From Cardiocondyla obscurior (lineage: Eukaryota > Arthropoda > Insecta > Hymenoptera > Formicidae), in assembly GCF_019399895.1 (NCBI RefSeq), contig NC_091870.1, positions 2,438,001-2,502,000 of the forward strand: a stretch of 64,000 bases of DNA, read 5' to 3'. Numbering within the stretch: position 1 is the stretch's first letter; each line of letters starts with the position of its first letter. A model generated the notes under the pieces. The model searched no databases and was not told the origin of the DNA. It saw nothing but the letters and a program-made list of their open reading frames with translations. This document shows, one piece after another, positions 52,901-64,000 of the stretch. A program made the translations under genes and the position numbers.

Positions 52901-55425
52901 GGGGGGTTCTCCGTTTCGGTCAAGACGAATCGTCAGTCAATGACGTCACGTTGAATCTTACAGTACTTTTAGCCTCGACGCATTTCTTCGAGTCGCGCGC
53001 TGCACGCTGATGTCCCGGCGCTTCTTAAGAGATGTTAAATTTATTTTTGAGGGAGGGAAAAAAAAAAAAAAACTTAAATCGTTAAAAAACTATAAGCGAC
53101 GTATTTTCTTTCACACTTTCTTCGCAAACTTGAACATTTAATTGAACAGAAAGTAATTTTTACACCCCAGGTATGAGCAATCCTACGTTACACTGTTGGT
53201 GTTGCATTTTCTACGGACGTTTTCGCGAAAGTTTTATGACGCTCGCGTAAACTTTATGTTAATACCGCCGTCTTAGTAGCAACGTAGCGACAAGTTATTA
53301 TAAGTAGCGTAGTTTGAACTTTGTTCGCGCGCGGAACTTCGATGGATCGTCAGCGGCAGAATTACGAGAATGGGGCGCACGTCCTAGGAAGACGTGCATA
53401 ACGCAGACCTATATCTAATGTAACAAACAAACTTCCATACTCGAAGCGATAACGTTCCCGATCAAATTGCTGAAAACTTTATTCGTTGATTGGAAAACCA
53501 ATAGTGATATCCGCCCGTAATGATTCTTTAAAATAGAAAAGAGTGAAGGAAAAAAAAGTTAAGAGAGAGGTGGAACGAATCTCGTTTAAACTATTCATTA
53601 TTTTATTTAAACACCGGGTTGTTTTTGTTGCTATCGCTGTTAAATAATGTGTAGCTCGATGAAGTTTTAAAGATTCCTTATAAACGAGCTTTGTTTAACG
53701 TTTCTCGCTGGCCGACGTAACGGAGCTGCCGGATATTTCATTAATTTCAATAAAACAATCGTTCATCGGGTCAAATCGTCGAGATCTTGGCAAATCAAAT
53801 TTCGTGCAGATCCAATTTGGCCGAGTCGAACTTTCCATGAGTCAGCGGAACTTCTATCACCTTTCCCTGCGGGTACAAATCGAAGGTCGGTTTTAGCTGC
53901 ATTGTACGCTGCCTTCGAGATCGACGGCTGGCGATACCGCGTTTTTCTTTAACATAAGCTCGCGTCAAAGAAAGTGGGTTCGACAGAATCAGATATCCCT
54001 CTCGCTGTTATAATACGACTCTCCCCTTGTGATACGTCATCCGGCTCCTAAACCGCACGGATCACCGTTAATGTTTCGCCGCGGGTATTGTGTCGAGGCT
54101 AATATTTCAGGATATATCTCGCACGACGTAGAAAGCATCCTTAAAAAGTGCTTGCGGGCTTTATGTATTAGCCGTGAATAATACTTAAACACCGAGAAAG
54201 GTGACGTTTAATGCTTATCATTAAAATCGACATTGCGAAAGTAATTCTATCTCGCGATTCTCATAAAACAAGTCTTTATAACATTTTAGCTGTATAAAAG
54301 CATATGTATAAATTTATATTTATATTATTTCTTTTATTTTTTTTTAAATTTAAAAAGCAATTTTAATTAGAAGTTTTCGTTATTCACACATACCGAAAAG
54401 TGAATATTTTTATTAAATTATACCAACATGGCGATGTAAAAAAGAGATGTTTAGTTAAATAATTGTATATGTGTATATACAATTACACGTGCACGAGCAC
54501 TTTTTTGCTTAAAATAATTATTCGCTCAAAAGTCTAATAATTATATAGTGTTAGTTACGTAGAAAAACCGCGATGCGAAATGTGTTACCAAGATTGTACC
54601 ACAAGTAATCAACGTAATATGGGAATGTTTTGAATTTTACTCTGCTAGCGTACGAACAAACATCTCGTGACGTGCGCGCACAAAGATTTTTGTACGCGGG
54701 AAGCATGTGCACGTATTTCTACATCTTCTTCCTTCGGGGATATACATTTTCCGCAGTATATTTTTGACATCATTGCATCGTGAGATGCATCCGGCGATTA
54801 TTCTACAATATTTCACGCGCGATTGTTATTTAATTCTACAAATAAGGAAATCAATTATAAAGCGAGAAATTGTAAAATTAACTACGTATCAAAATTAATG
54901 CCTTTATTTAGACTTCCAAATAAGAATTCAATAGCGGAAAATTATAAAGAAAAATTTTTACCACTTTATAAAAAAGAAATGATTATACGCGAGCAATTAT
55001 ATAAAAATATACACACACAGGAAGCTCCGCATAAAAAGTTAAATACATCAACGGCATAAAAAATAAATAAAATAAAAAGGTCGGAGTTTCAATTTCAATC
55101 AATCCAATCGTCCATATCGATATGGAACCCGAGCGAACAAAGTCGAAACAAATTTTTCGAAAATCCGAACTTCCCTTTTTCCTCCGATTCTTCTGGCTGA
55201 AATAAACTTCGTCCCGGAGGAAATCGTAATATTCGGTTTGTACGTCTGAAGGCGCGTAGTGGATTCCATTCGCCGAGGTTTGCGCTATCACGTTGTCGTC
55301 CTATCTTCGTGAAAGCGACATTCTCGCACTGCGTTAACGCAAGGAAAACGAGGAGCGAGCGCGTGTCAAATGGTAAAACAGCAGATGTTCTCTCTCGAGA
55401 CCGCGAGGTAACTCGAAGAAGAAGC

Positions 55426-55480
55426 GAAAGAGAAATAGAGATAGAGAGAGAGCGAGAGAGAGAGAGAGAGAGAGAGTGAG
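55426..55480. repeat. (GA)n compound microsatellite
   Basis: GA runs with AAAT and GCGA interruptions. Long minus-strand frames crossing it contain S-L-S-L or R-S-L-S repeats and are not evidence of a gene. Confidence 0.9.
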
Positions 55481-57868
55481 TAAACCAGGTACCAGGAAAA
55501 CTATATTCAACGCAATCACGGGAGTGTCCCGCGCGATTACGTCCACACGAATTTCGTCGGGACAACGCGGCCGTAAAGCTCCGCGCGTCATTCGCGTCGC
55601 GCTTATATTTTCCAAACGAGCGTATCCACCACGTGGCCTCATCTCCGTGTTCGTCCAGCGCGATATACAATCAGGGAGGAAACGAGCCGCGCGAAACGAG
55701 ACGGGGGATGATGCAGGAAAGTAGTCGAGGTCGGAATACGAAACGCGCGTAAACGTCGTCGAAACAACGGCGGTATTCAAAATTTCGGGGACTCCAAGCT
55801 GAGTTTCCCGACGTCCTCCTTTCTCGTTTGGTAAGCCAATAATGGAAAATAGCATGTTCTCCAAAAAATACTCGCGAGACACTTCAATTACTGCCGGCAG
55901 GGAGAGATATACAACATTTGCGGAAGCGGGAGGTCAAAATTACACAAGACAAATCAAACGTGGTAGACTCGGCGCGCGTCCCGACGTCGGCGCACGTCGG
56001 CGATTAGCGGCGCGAATCGTCGCGCGGCGAATTCCACTTTGCGATTCTCGCTGCGACAACTTTAATCTAGCTCCGCGTCCATTTGACGCGATAACGGTAA
56101 TGTTTCATTCGTCGGTGCTAAAAAAAAAAATCATGCTCCCAACCGTGCCGTCGCGCTGGATTATCGCCCGGGTATAAAAATATTTTCAGACACGCGGCGG
56201 GGCCCACGGTCCGACGGCCAACGTAGTTCGGCTCGCCCGTTCATTACACGCGCGAGAAACTTCGTGCGAGCGAGCCATAAAGTTGTCGACCGCGTTTATG
56301 TCCCTCGCGGAGAGAGAGATGAGTTGCGTTTCCCTCCTCATTTCCGTCAGCCATCTCGGGGCTACTTCCGATCGACTTGATGCCACTTCCGTCACCGAAT
56401 GACCGATGTTTCATTTATAATGCTGCACCCGCTCGACGCTCGACGTTATTACCGCGTCGTCAGTAATTAGAAGATAACATCGGCGAACGTTCGATATATT
56501 TGACACGACGGCGTTCCGACGCGAGCGGCAATAAACGCTAAATGATTATTAAAAATATCGGAAGGAAGTAAGAAAAAAAAATAATAAAAAAAAAAAAGGG
56601 TCGAATATCGACGATCCATTCGTATGCATTTGTTAGCATTTTATACTGTGAAAGGCGATATTTCGCGAAGGGATTTTGCTCAAGTCGGCTATCGTATGCA
56701 ACTGCCTATCGCAGCAGGTAAATATCAACTGATATTTTCCGATGAGTGAGGAAAAAAAAAAAAGGGGAGGAAAAAAGTACAAATCTCAATACCTTGCCGG
56801 CGGGACGAAAGAAAGGGCTATCGCTCTTTAAAAATGCCGTTTAAAGCGTACACCGCGTGTTAAGCCCGCGTTATGAGATACCTCGTAAACTCTTCCCTCA
56901 TCGCGCGTATTTACGTAAAAATATAAGTATTATTGGATATTTCGTCGTGTTACACGGCACGTTGATTATCCCGCATATTTTTGCAAATTCAATAATCAAT
57001 AGGCGTAGCCGGGCGCGATCGAAAATCTATAATTAGGAGACGTATGCGAATCTCATCGAGATAAAAACGTACGGAATAAATTGCACGCCGACCGAAAAGT
57101 TGGCGATATGTATTTGGCAAAGATTAATTATGCAGAATCCGGGTTAGACCGTAATAAACGAGTAATATCACGGCGCGATCTCGACGTTCTCCGGTGCGCG
57201 AAGTCCATTAACGAGCACTATTATTGGAAAGTGGGGGAGGGAGAGAGCGTTTTAGAAGCCGCTGTAAAATTTACGTGCGCGCTTGCTTTTATTTTCCGCT
57301 GCGTGGCGGGCTATAATTTTGTAATCGGAGGCTTATGCGTCGACGCTCGCGGAGTTAAGGGTCGAAACGTGAGCACGCATAGAGAGATATTTCGGCGCAC
57401 GAGGAGTGCCGAACTGTACGAAACGCGGAATAAAACTCGGCACTTATAGGCGGAGTCTACTTGACTGTAATACCTTCGAATACGATGTACGTCGCGTTTA
57501 TCGAGTTCCTAAGTTCTCCGCGGAAAGTTTTCCCCGGCCGAACAAACGCGAATGAACGGAGGGAGGAAGAAATGGCTCCCATTCTCTCCGGAACCCCTCC
57601 GCGGTAAAAGCGGCGTAATAACCAGCCCCGATATGCTTGAAGTAGATACGGTCGCGTAATCAAAGCTCGAAAGCGATATTATTGCCGTCGTTCGACCGCC
57701 GGGGAGACAAGAATTTCAAATATAGAGGTGTTGCCTAGGTGTAATTACAATTGCACGACTGGTGAATGACGCGATGTTCACGTTCGTGCATCGCGACTCA
57801 CGCGAATGCGAATCGTTTGCCGATTATATTTGCTGATATTAATTAATTGTGCGCGTTTATCGAATCAA

Positions 57869-57917
57869 TTTTTTTATTTTTTTTTTTATTTATTTATTTA
57901 TTTATTTCTTTTTTTTA
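57869..57917. repeat. T-rich (TTTA)n tract
   Basis: Poly-T with about six TTTA units in the middle. Confidence 0.85.
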
Positions 57918-60539
57918 TTAAAGTTTACGCCAACGATTTTCAAATCGTCCCGCGCGGTATTACAAAGGCGCTTGAATAAACAGATTGTCGTTAAGCCCTG
58001 CTGATGCTCTCGACTAGTTTTGCACTGTTTGGTGAGTAAGTAGAGACGTACTCCGACAATGTTATTAGAGGATGTAGCGACCGTTCCCTTTTCTTTCACG
58101 AAGCAGCTTGATAAGAATCTTTAAGTACGTAAAAAATGTGCTTCTCTCATAATCACGTTGAAAGGAAATTAAAAACGTTTCCACCGACGAATCTCGCGAA
58201 CCGTATATAAAATTCTATGTTTACGTGTAAATCTCTATTTTATTTCTGCAAGTTTGGCTTTCTTTTTTTCGCGCGAAAATTTAATAGAAATCAGAAGTTA
58301 TAACTTGTCAGCGCTCAATTTCAATGTTGCCTACTTTCGGGACTCGGCTTCGCCGGGAGTTTTTCGGGGGGAGGAGGGGGAGGAGGGCAGAAGTGTGCGG
58401 TAACAACGGGCATATACGCACGAACGCGAAAGTGCAGTTATTAAGTCCAAGTACGCGGAAGCATCTCGGCTTCTGCACGGGGAAGCCGAATTACGAGAAG
58501 CTCCGTACCATTGCCATTGTGGTTAGCAAGACCGACTAGTTGCGAGAATGTGAGACGGCGGTGACTTCACTTTCGCGTTCCCGAATATACGGTGACGGTC
58601 GCTTTACTATATCACGTACTTTTTGAGAGATGATCCTTAGAAACCTCCGCGAAGCCGATCTCGGAGTAGCTACAAAGTAAGAACGAAATTGGATCTCGAA
58701 AAATCATGATTTTCGACGTACTGAATTTTTCCCCGAAAAAAGAGATGCAGGAAAAAGAAAAAAAACATTTTTTTATCCGATTTCCCACGGAGAGGAAGTA
58801 GCGCAGCTATCTGTACAGCTGTATTACGTTTCCTTTTCACGTCATTAAGCATCCGAGGGGACGTTCCGCGGAAAAGTACTCCAAGATTTCGAGACTTTGA
58901 ACTTTGTTCACACGGATACAGATAATTCGTCTTTTGCGTAAACCGTTCAAACACAATATTAGATATTTGTTTAAGCGATATATCAAATCGTTTAAACGTA
59001 AACGCTTTACGACATTGCCATAACGCATCTGTGCATTTTACGGGGCGATAGGAAGACATGTGTCATCTTGCAAATGTGTTACGTGCATACGGAACTCCGT
59101 CTCGTAAACCACGCGGAAAGTCGGCGATAGGCATTAATGTTTTATCTGTACATAAAAGGTACAAGAACGTGCCAAATATACTCGCCTCTTTGTACAAAGA
59201 ATTTAGTCTTAAAAAAATTACAATTTTTAATTACAAATTCAATGAAAACTAAATTAACATATAAAAACTTTTTTTAACTCATATTTTTTTTAATCAGTAC
59301 AAAATAATATTATAAGTAATACAAAAAAATTATGTATGCAGGTATGCGTTTTAATGCGACTCGCGTCAAGTTTTCTGTACGAGTTTTTAGCTTTGTTTGA
59401 CTAAACAATTACAAATTGGCGCCAGTCTTTTTATGTCGAAACTTTCGTACGAAGGGACGCGTATACTTAGAGCTTTTTCTTTTTTTTTTTTTACCTTTTT
59501 CAAGGTAATTTTATATAATTATAAATGTATAGACGTACAAACGTTGCCGTGGAATATGAGTTCGTCCCGGGTGTGGAACGATGTGGTACGTTCGTGTCAG
59601 TAATGATTCGAATATGCTTTTGCACTAGGTCACGCTATCGCGATAACTTGTACCACCGGCGCGCACCGCCGTAATTATTTTTCCTTTCCTCCTGTCGTAA
59701 CTAGCTTATATCACGGTGGTAACCGCGCTGTTCGTTTCGGCTTTGCGCATTCTTTGAACGCTTTGCATTGGCGCTCGCTTCCTTTGTGCCTCACTCTTAG
59801 AAAATTTAAAATATTCCGTCAGTGACAACGCGGATAATGCCGTCCTTTTCTTCCCAAATATCTCAATTATTTCACGAAATCAACATTTCAAGCATTGTTT
59901 TTTTTTCATATATTAAACGTTAACTCTTGCGATACAAATAAAATTTTATTTTAATATCTTTATTTAATGTAACATTTGGCTCAATTCAACGTTTCCTCGA
60001 ACGTCATATTTCTCTTTATTAACATCGATCGCTAGCTAGTTTTTGTGGATAAATTTTACTAACGAAGGTCCCTTGTTGAATTATAAATTAATCAACGAAT
60101 GCACTCGTCAATAACGATACGATGCTGAATAAATGCGGGCGGTTACTCTTTGTCAGTGTTCGACCGCTCGAATTGTTGAGAAATGCGAGGAAGCCACGCA
60201 AAATGTAATCGGTCATTGTACGAGGCCATCGATTTGCTAATATTTTCTAGTCCGTGACTGCGGGATTATTTTCACAGCAACGTGCTAATTTGGCCGCGCA
60301 CGATTACAAATGCTGGCTCGCTCTTACATTGGCACGCTTAAAAAAAAATTTACATATATTACGTACGCTTAACACATTTATATTTATTTCTCTACGTTAA
60401 CTACGCAAACTATAAACGATTTTCTTAATCGGTGAACACCGCAACATTACATACTCTTTTGACAAAATACTCGGATCGTAATTTCTTTTTTAATTTAAAT
60501 TTCGTATCGGAAACGAACAACGTAGTCCGCGCAGACGAC

Positions 60540-60600
60540 GCGGCGGAAGAGGCGCGCGCGGACGGCGACCATTTTACGTTACTTCCGGTTCCTGGTGCTC
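60540..60600 (+). promoter_or_regulatory. possible CpG-rich promoter of the right module cluster
   Basis: A CpG-dense stretch (GGCGCGCGCGGACGG) is followed by GGCGACCATTTTACG and ACTTCCGG (60581-60588), an ETS-type site often found in broadly expressed promoters. It sits immediately before the first unit of the tandem duplication at 60600 and about 1.15 kb before the first X exon. There is no TATA box that I would defend. The role is inferred from composition and position only. Confidence 0.3.
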
Positions 60601-61523
60601 GAGCAGCTCACCAGGACACAAGAGACGCTCCGTCTGTATCCGAGGAATTTTGTATAAACTGTCGTCTACGAGACGTGATCCGGCGCGAGATATCCTACCC
60701 CATCCATCCCTTCATCCGCAGAGTATCCGCAACCACTTATTTTTTCTTTTAAGTAAGTAATATTCTCATTTACGCGGAAATACTTTTCGCGTTTCTTTGT
60801 CGCACAATCGGAGCTCGACGAAAGTGAGGTGTTGCGAACGAAAATCGCAGCGCAATCGGTATTCGTATATTCGTGATAGATTGAGTGTAATAGTAAAAGA
60901 ATAATCGCCGTCGAATTTTTTGTACAGCGCGTTATTCGCCTAAGTCGGAATTCAGTAGGCGCGGGGAGCGCGGGGAGTGGGAACGGTGCACGGGGATCTA
61001 GGGGGAGCGCGGGAAGCGGTGCGCGCTAGCGGCGGCTGGCCCGTTCCCCCGCCATTCTCTCTCCGACGTTCGAGCAGCTCACTAGGACACAGAAGACGCT
61101 CCGTCCGTATCCGAGGAATTTTGTATAACCTGTCGTCTAGGAGACGTGATCCGGCGCGAGATATCCTATCCCATCCATCCTTCATCCGCAGAGTATCCGA
61201 AACCACTTATTTTTTCTTTTAAGTAAGTAATATTCTCATTTACGCGGAAATACTTTTCGCGTTTTTTTGTCGCACAATCGGAGCTCGACGAAAGTGAGGT
61301 GTTGCGAACGAAAATCGCAGCGCAATCGGTATTCGTATATTCGTGATAGATTGAGCGTAATAGTAAAAGAATTTTTTGTACAGCGCGTTATTCGCCTAAG
61401 TCGGAGTTCAGTAGGCGCGGGGAGTGGGAACGGTGCACAGGGATCTAGGGGGAGCGCGGGACGCGGAAACGGTACGCGCTAGCGGCGGCTGGCCCGTTCC
61501 CCCACCATTCTCTCTTCGAGGTT
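60600..61523 (+). repeat. tandem duplication of a promoter/first-exon-like segment (471 and 453 bp)
   Basis: Unit 1 is 60600-61070 and unit 2 is 61071-61523. Both start CGAGCAGCTCAC, and the same word (CGAGCAGCTC) begins again at 61524 before diverging. Each unit contains GAGATATCCTA, ATCCGCAGAGTATCCG and a strong donor TTTTAA|GTAAGTAAT (60753 and 61223), then a long nearly identical block to GCGCGTTATTCGCCTAAGTCGG and a G-rich end. Unit 2 lacks a 14-bp piece near 61370 (AATCGCCGTCGAAT in unit 1) and one C in the CCATCCCTTC word. The 1-bp indel shifts the frame, so the open frames that end at the donor are unlikely to be coding. Two alternative first exons splicing into 61754 would fit the layout. 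Confidence 0.75.
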
Positions 61524-61753
61524 CGAGCAGCTCGCACGTAGGATACGCAGCGCGCGGTGTGTGTACGGTACGAGAGCGTTGGAATGTGTGACCGGCCGCC
61601 CGGAATCAAAACACGCTAGCGGTAGGTCATAACTAATACGCATCGAATAGTACTTTAAACGGAATAATAATATCAACCGAGATTTGGCCTTCACAATTTA
61701 TAATGTACTTGCGTAGAATATAAAGCTAAGCAGTTAACTTATTTCTGTTTCAG

Positions 61754-61877
61754 ACGAAGAACCAAAGGAGGAAGGACGCGCATTCGACGAAGGAGGACCA
61801 GCCCGACAACCCGGAGACATCCTGAGAGGAGGAGGAGGCCCAGGAAGGGTATCCTGCACCGGCGGAGCAACCCCAAG
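61754..61877 (+). other. exon-like segment X1, right cluster
   Basis: Bounded by TTTCTGTTTCAG and CCCCAAG|GTAAGC, both close to consensus. The core GAGACATCCTGAGAGGAGGA and GGAGCAACCCCAAG matches X1 of the left cluster. Two frames are open end to end: one acidic then glycine-rich (ILRGGGGPG...SCTGGATP), one arginine-rich (HPERRRRPRKGIL). The third has a TGA in the middle. No frame stays open through Y1 with more than a short tail. Confidence 0.45.
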
Positions 61878-62005
61878 GTAAGCATTGGTTTTCCTTCGAC
61901 ATTATTTGATTCAGTTTTTTGATAACTTAATTTCTTATGATTCAACTCAATTAGATTTAATTATATATGCGTCTATAATATAATTGTTTTATTTCTTTGT
62001 TACAG

Positions 62006-62093
62006 ATCAAGAGAAACTCCGCTGCATCGCATCGTTGAGTGATAAATTCAAGTGCCGCACGCCGATATTGGATTAAACGAACCGCCGGCGGTT
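62006..62093 (+). other. exon-like segment Y1, right cluster (3' end uncertain)
   Basis: Starts after TTTGTTACAG. It contains AACTCCGCTGCATCGCATCG, a match to Y2 of the left cluster, followed directly by AAGTGCCGCACGCCGAT, a match to Y1 of the left cluster. If the preceding exon leaves one base, a frame reads Q-E-K-L-R-C-I-A-S-L-S-D-K-F-K-C-R-T-P-I-L-D then stop (TAA ends at 62077). No clear donor is visible, so the right edge is a guess. Confidence 0.35.
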
Positions 62094-62193
62094 CGTCGGT
62101 CGCTTCGGAAGAATCGCTAGTAGTCGGGCGTTTTTTTTTTACAATTAAATCTTTTTGCGGGAATACCGAAATGTAACGGGCGATATTGCTTAG

Positions 62194-62318
62194 TCATTGT
62201 AACTTCACCCGGACGCGTTCGCGAGTTTCTAGTGCGCGGAAGGATGGCTCGACACGTCCCAGCTGAGAGGAGGAGCAGGCCCGGGATGGGCATCCGGCAT
62301 CAGCGGAGCAACTTTTAG
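62194..62318 (+). other. exon-like segment X2, right cluster
   Basis: Starts after ATTGCTTAG and ends CTTTTAG|GTAGGC. The block from 62233 on is nearly identical to 2788-2868. In the frame that is open in the left copy (CAEGWLDTSQLRGG) this copy carries a TAG just upstream, in TTCTAGTGC. At least this reading is therefore broken or was never coding. Confidence 0.45.
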
Positions 62319-62440
62319 GTAGGCATTACTTTTATTTATTTAAATAACGAATTAATTAAATACGCGCAACTTTTTTTTTCTTTCAAACATTGAAAATTTT
62401 AACACATGTCTATATTAATTTTTTTTATTTTATGTTACAG

Positions 62441-62480
62441 TCACCGCCTGAATTCTTCAACTCCGCTGAACTTCATGTGG
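62441..62480 (+). other. exon-like segment Y2, right cluster
   Basis: Bounded by TATGTTACAG and ATGTGG|GTAAGTCAC. It is 40 bp against 50 bp for the left counterpart. It shares AACTCCGCTG and the first bases of the following intron with it. Confidence 0.4.
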
Positions 62481-64000
62481 GTAAGTCACATCCCTTGTGG
62501 AATCAATTACACGTATAATGACTTTCGAGCGTTTAACCGCGGTGCGCTTTCTATGATAGGATCTATTCTCCCTACAACGATAAATCTGAATAAAATGCAA
62601 CCCTTAACTTTTCTTTCTTTTTTTTTTTTTTTTATTATATCGTGCACATTAGTAATTTTTTTCCCCCGTCACGTTATCGCGTAGATGCAAATTCGTTGTG
62701 TGGGACGGCACAACGCTGTTTTCTTATATAAATATACAACAATAACTTCCCTTTTGTCGTGCGATATCGTAAATGCAGCTTCGCGTGCATCCGGTATGTT
62801 TATCTATGCTAACACTGCTCGCACGATCTTTTTATTCTTCGACGCGCGTATTTCGATTTTCGTATATAAGAATATTTTATGGAGAGGTGCGAAGTGTAAA
62901 CTATAAAAGTGGCATCTTGCCTTACCGCGAGCGAGCATAACGAATACGTCAAACGGTAGCAACATAGAAGAACAGTCCGCCTGTTTTGTTCGTACTCGAC
63001 CAGACTCGTCGGTACTTCTTCACGTGTGCAAGTCCGTAGACTCCGTAGAAAGACTACAACGCGTTGCGCGAGATGCAACTCTGTTGCAAACGCGGTAACA
63101 CGGCTGGCCGTTTCACGAAACACCAGCATCCGGAACAAATAAATTCCGCTGCAATGCCCTAAATTTTGGAGTTGTTCCGAAAAGAATATAAAACGAGAGA
63201 AATAGAAATATTTAAATTACGCTCCGAAGACAACAGGTATATACATCTAGGTTAGATATAAAAAGAATATGTGCACGTTGAAGCGGAGTGAGATAAAATT
63301 TGTCTAGGTGGTTGTGCAATTAGATCATTTATAGTTGACGAAAATAACTTCTCGCTGATATATTATAGATAAGAACATAGAGTATTACGCGACGTGACAA
63401 GCAGGGACGGAAAATAACATATTATTTATTCATCCGTCTAAACGCTCTTAGGTTACCGCGCACTTTTGCAAATCGGTAATTTCCCTCGTGTGAATTTCGC
63501 CGCCACTTTATAACGTTTCGCGCGGATCCCGTAAAAAAAAATTTTCGTACATTTTCTTACGTAACGATGGCGAGGGTAACAGTAAATGTCGGACCGATGT
63601 GTTCTCAGATGTCTCCGGTGTTACATCCTTTAAAAATCCGATCGTAAACCGAATTCATGAATCCGCCGCAGCTTCGTTCCCGTATTTTTAAGTGTTCGAC
63701 GCGTTCTTCCGGTGCGCTTTACGATCTCTTGGGACATAGTACGCGCCGACGTTCTCGTATCCATTAAGTTGTAAACCGTTGATCCATTATAAATGCAACG
63801 ATTCTCTTTAGGAAATTCACATTTCACAGATATGTTCTCATACGATAAAAATCATAGCCGCATTTATTATTGTATTAAAATAACGTCGCCGTCCATTTAT
63901 TGATAGAATATGTTTGCTCGAAAAAAAAGAATTAAAATCAAAAAAGAAAACGCTCGTCAATATTTGCATCGCAGTCTGGCGATACTGGTACGTCGACGAT
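62481..64000. other. non-coding stretch to the window edge, no gene seen
   Basis: Includes a T-run of about 16 near 62616-62633 and otherwise mixed sequence. Further exons of the right module cluster could lie here, but none is recognisable. Confidence 0.45.

Larger units (their letters stand above)
41279..60430. other. non-coding stretch, no gene seen
   Basis: About 19 kb without a recognisable exon, RNA gene or transposon coding sequence. It may still be upstream intron of the dpr gene, since Ig1 and the signal peptide were not found, or intergenic DNA. Open frames at 51133-51624, 55095-55670 and 55334-55882 have no domain I recognise. The last two overlap in different frames of one strand and run through a GA microsatellite. 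Poly-T runs occur at about 42692-42709 and 39012-39030. Confidence 0.5.
61754..62480 (+). repeat. right cluster of the duplicated two-exon module (X1-Y1-X2-Y2)
   Basis: Same order and strand as 2356-3014: X1 61754-61877, Y1 from 62006, X2 62194-62318 and Y2 62441-62480. Acceptors are TTTCTGTTTCAG, TTTGTTACAG, ATTGCTTAG and TATGTTACAG. Donors are GTAAGC, GTAGGC and GTAAGT. The intron starts also share GTA(A/G)GCATT. X1 and X2 within the cluster resemble each other as well as their left-hand counterparts, so the module was duplicated before or independently of the split into two loci. A run of six or more plausible splice sites in the right order is hard to get by chance, which supports a transcribed, spliced locus. 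Confidence 0.6.

Noticed and set aside
54060..54130. Minus-strand string containing STQ before a GTGATC donor as a possible Ig1 exon end
   Set aside because: The upstream residues lack the YECQ cysteine motif, and the donor is poor.
55095..55882. Two overlapping minus-strand frames of 191 and 182 codons
   Set aside because: They use different frames of the same DNA, both cross a GA microsatellite, and neither shows a known domain or splice context.
60432..60752. 106-codon plus-strand frame ending in the first tandem unit
   Set aside because: The second unit has a one-base indel in the matching part that breaks this frame, and the stop overlaps the splice donor; a non-coding first exon is more likely.

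Overview
The window looks like chromosomal DNA of an insect, most likely a hymenopteran such as an ant. The base composition is AT-rich on the whole but CpG is not depleted (CGCG, GCGCGC and TCGCG strings are everywhere). Homopolymer A/T tracts and short tandem repeats are abundant, coding density is very low, and the one clear gene is an insect cell-surface immunoglobulin family. Nothing bacterial, viral or CRISPR-like is visible. The organism call is an inference from these traits.

One protein-coding gene can be read with confidence. It is the 3' half of a dpr-family gene (defective proboscis extension response; neuronal Ig-domain recognition proteins) on the minus strand. Three consecutive coding exons have matching splice phases: 36228-36355 (first half of Ig domain 2), 26536-26704 (second half of Ig2) and 25931-26022 (short tail, hydrophobic C-terminus and stop). 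The last exon is only 92 bp and is easily missed. The introns are about 9.5 kb and 513 bp. I could not find the exons for the signal peptide and Ig1; they should lie above 36.36 kb or beyond the right edge.

The most unusual material sits at the two ends of the window. At 2.36-3.01 kb and again at 61.75-62.48 kb, in the same order and on the same strand, there is a set of exon-like segments with intact-looking splice sites. Each cluster holds two tandem copies of an 'X exon - short intron - Y exon' module. The exon-like parts are similar between clusters while the intron-like parts have diverged. At the right-hand cluster the modules are preceded by a tandemly duplicated, CpG-rich, promoter-like segment of about 460 bp (60.60-61.52 kb) carrying a splice donor in each copy. 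This looks like a small multicopy spliced locus family, non-coding or fast-evolving. I do not recognise it.

Two copies of another unrecognised dispersed repeat (28.04-28.34 and 41.04-41.28 kb) lie in the region of the dpr gene. The second carries a 128-130 bp tandem duplication at its left side with a perfect 7-bp-arm hairpin in each unit. The rest (about 3-25 kb, 42-60 kb and 62.5-64 kb) is intronic or intergenic DNA in which I see only microsatellites, homopolymers and a 270-bp purine-rich tract. The many open frames of 60-217 codons there have no recognisable domains and are best treated as chance.
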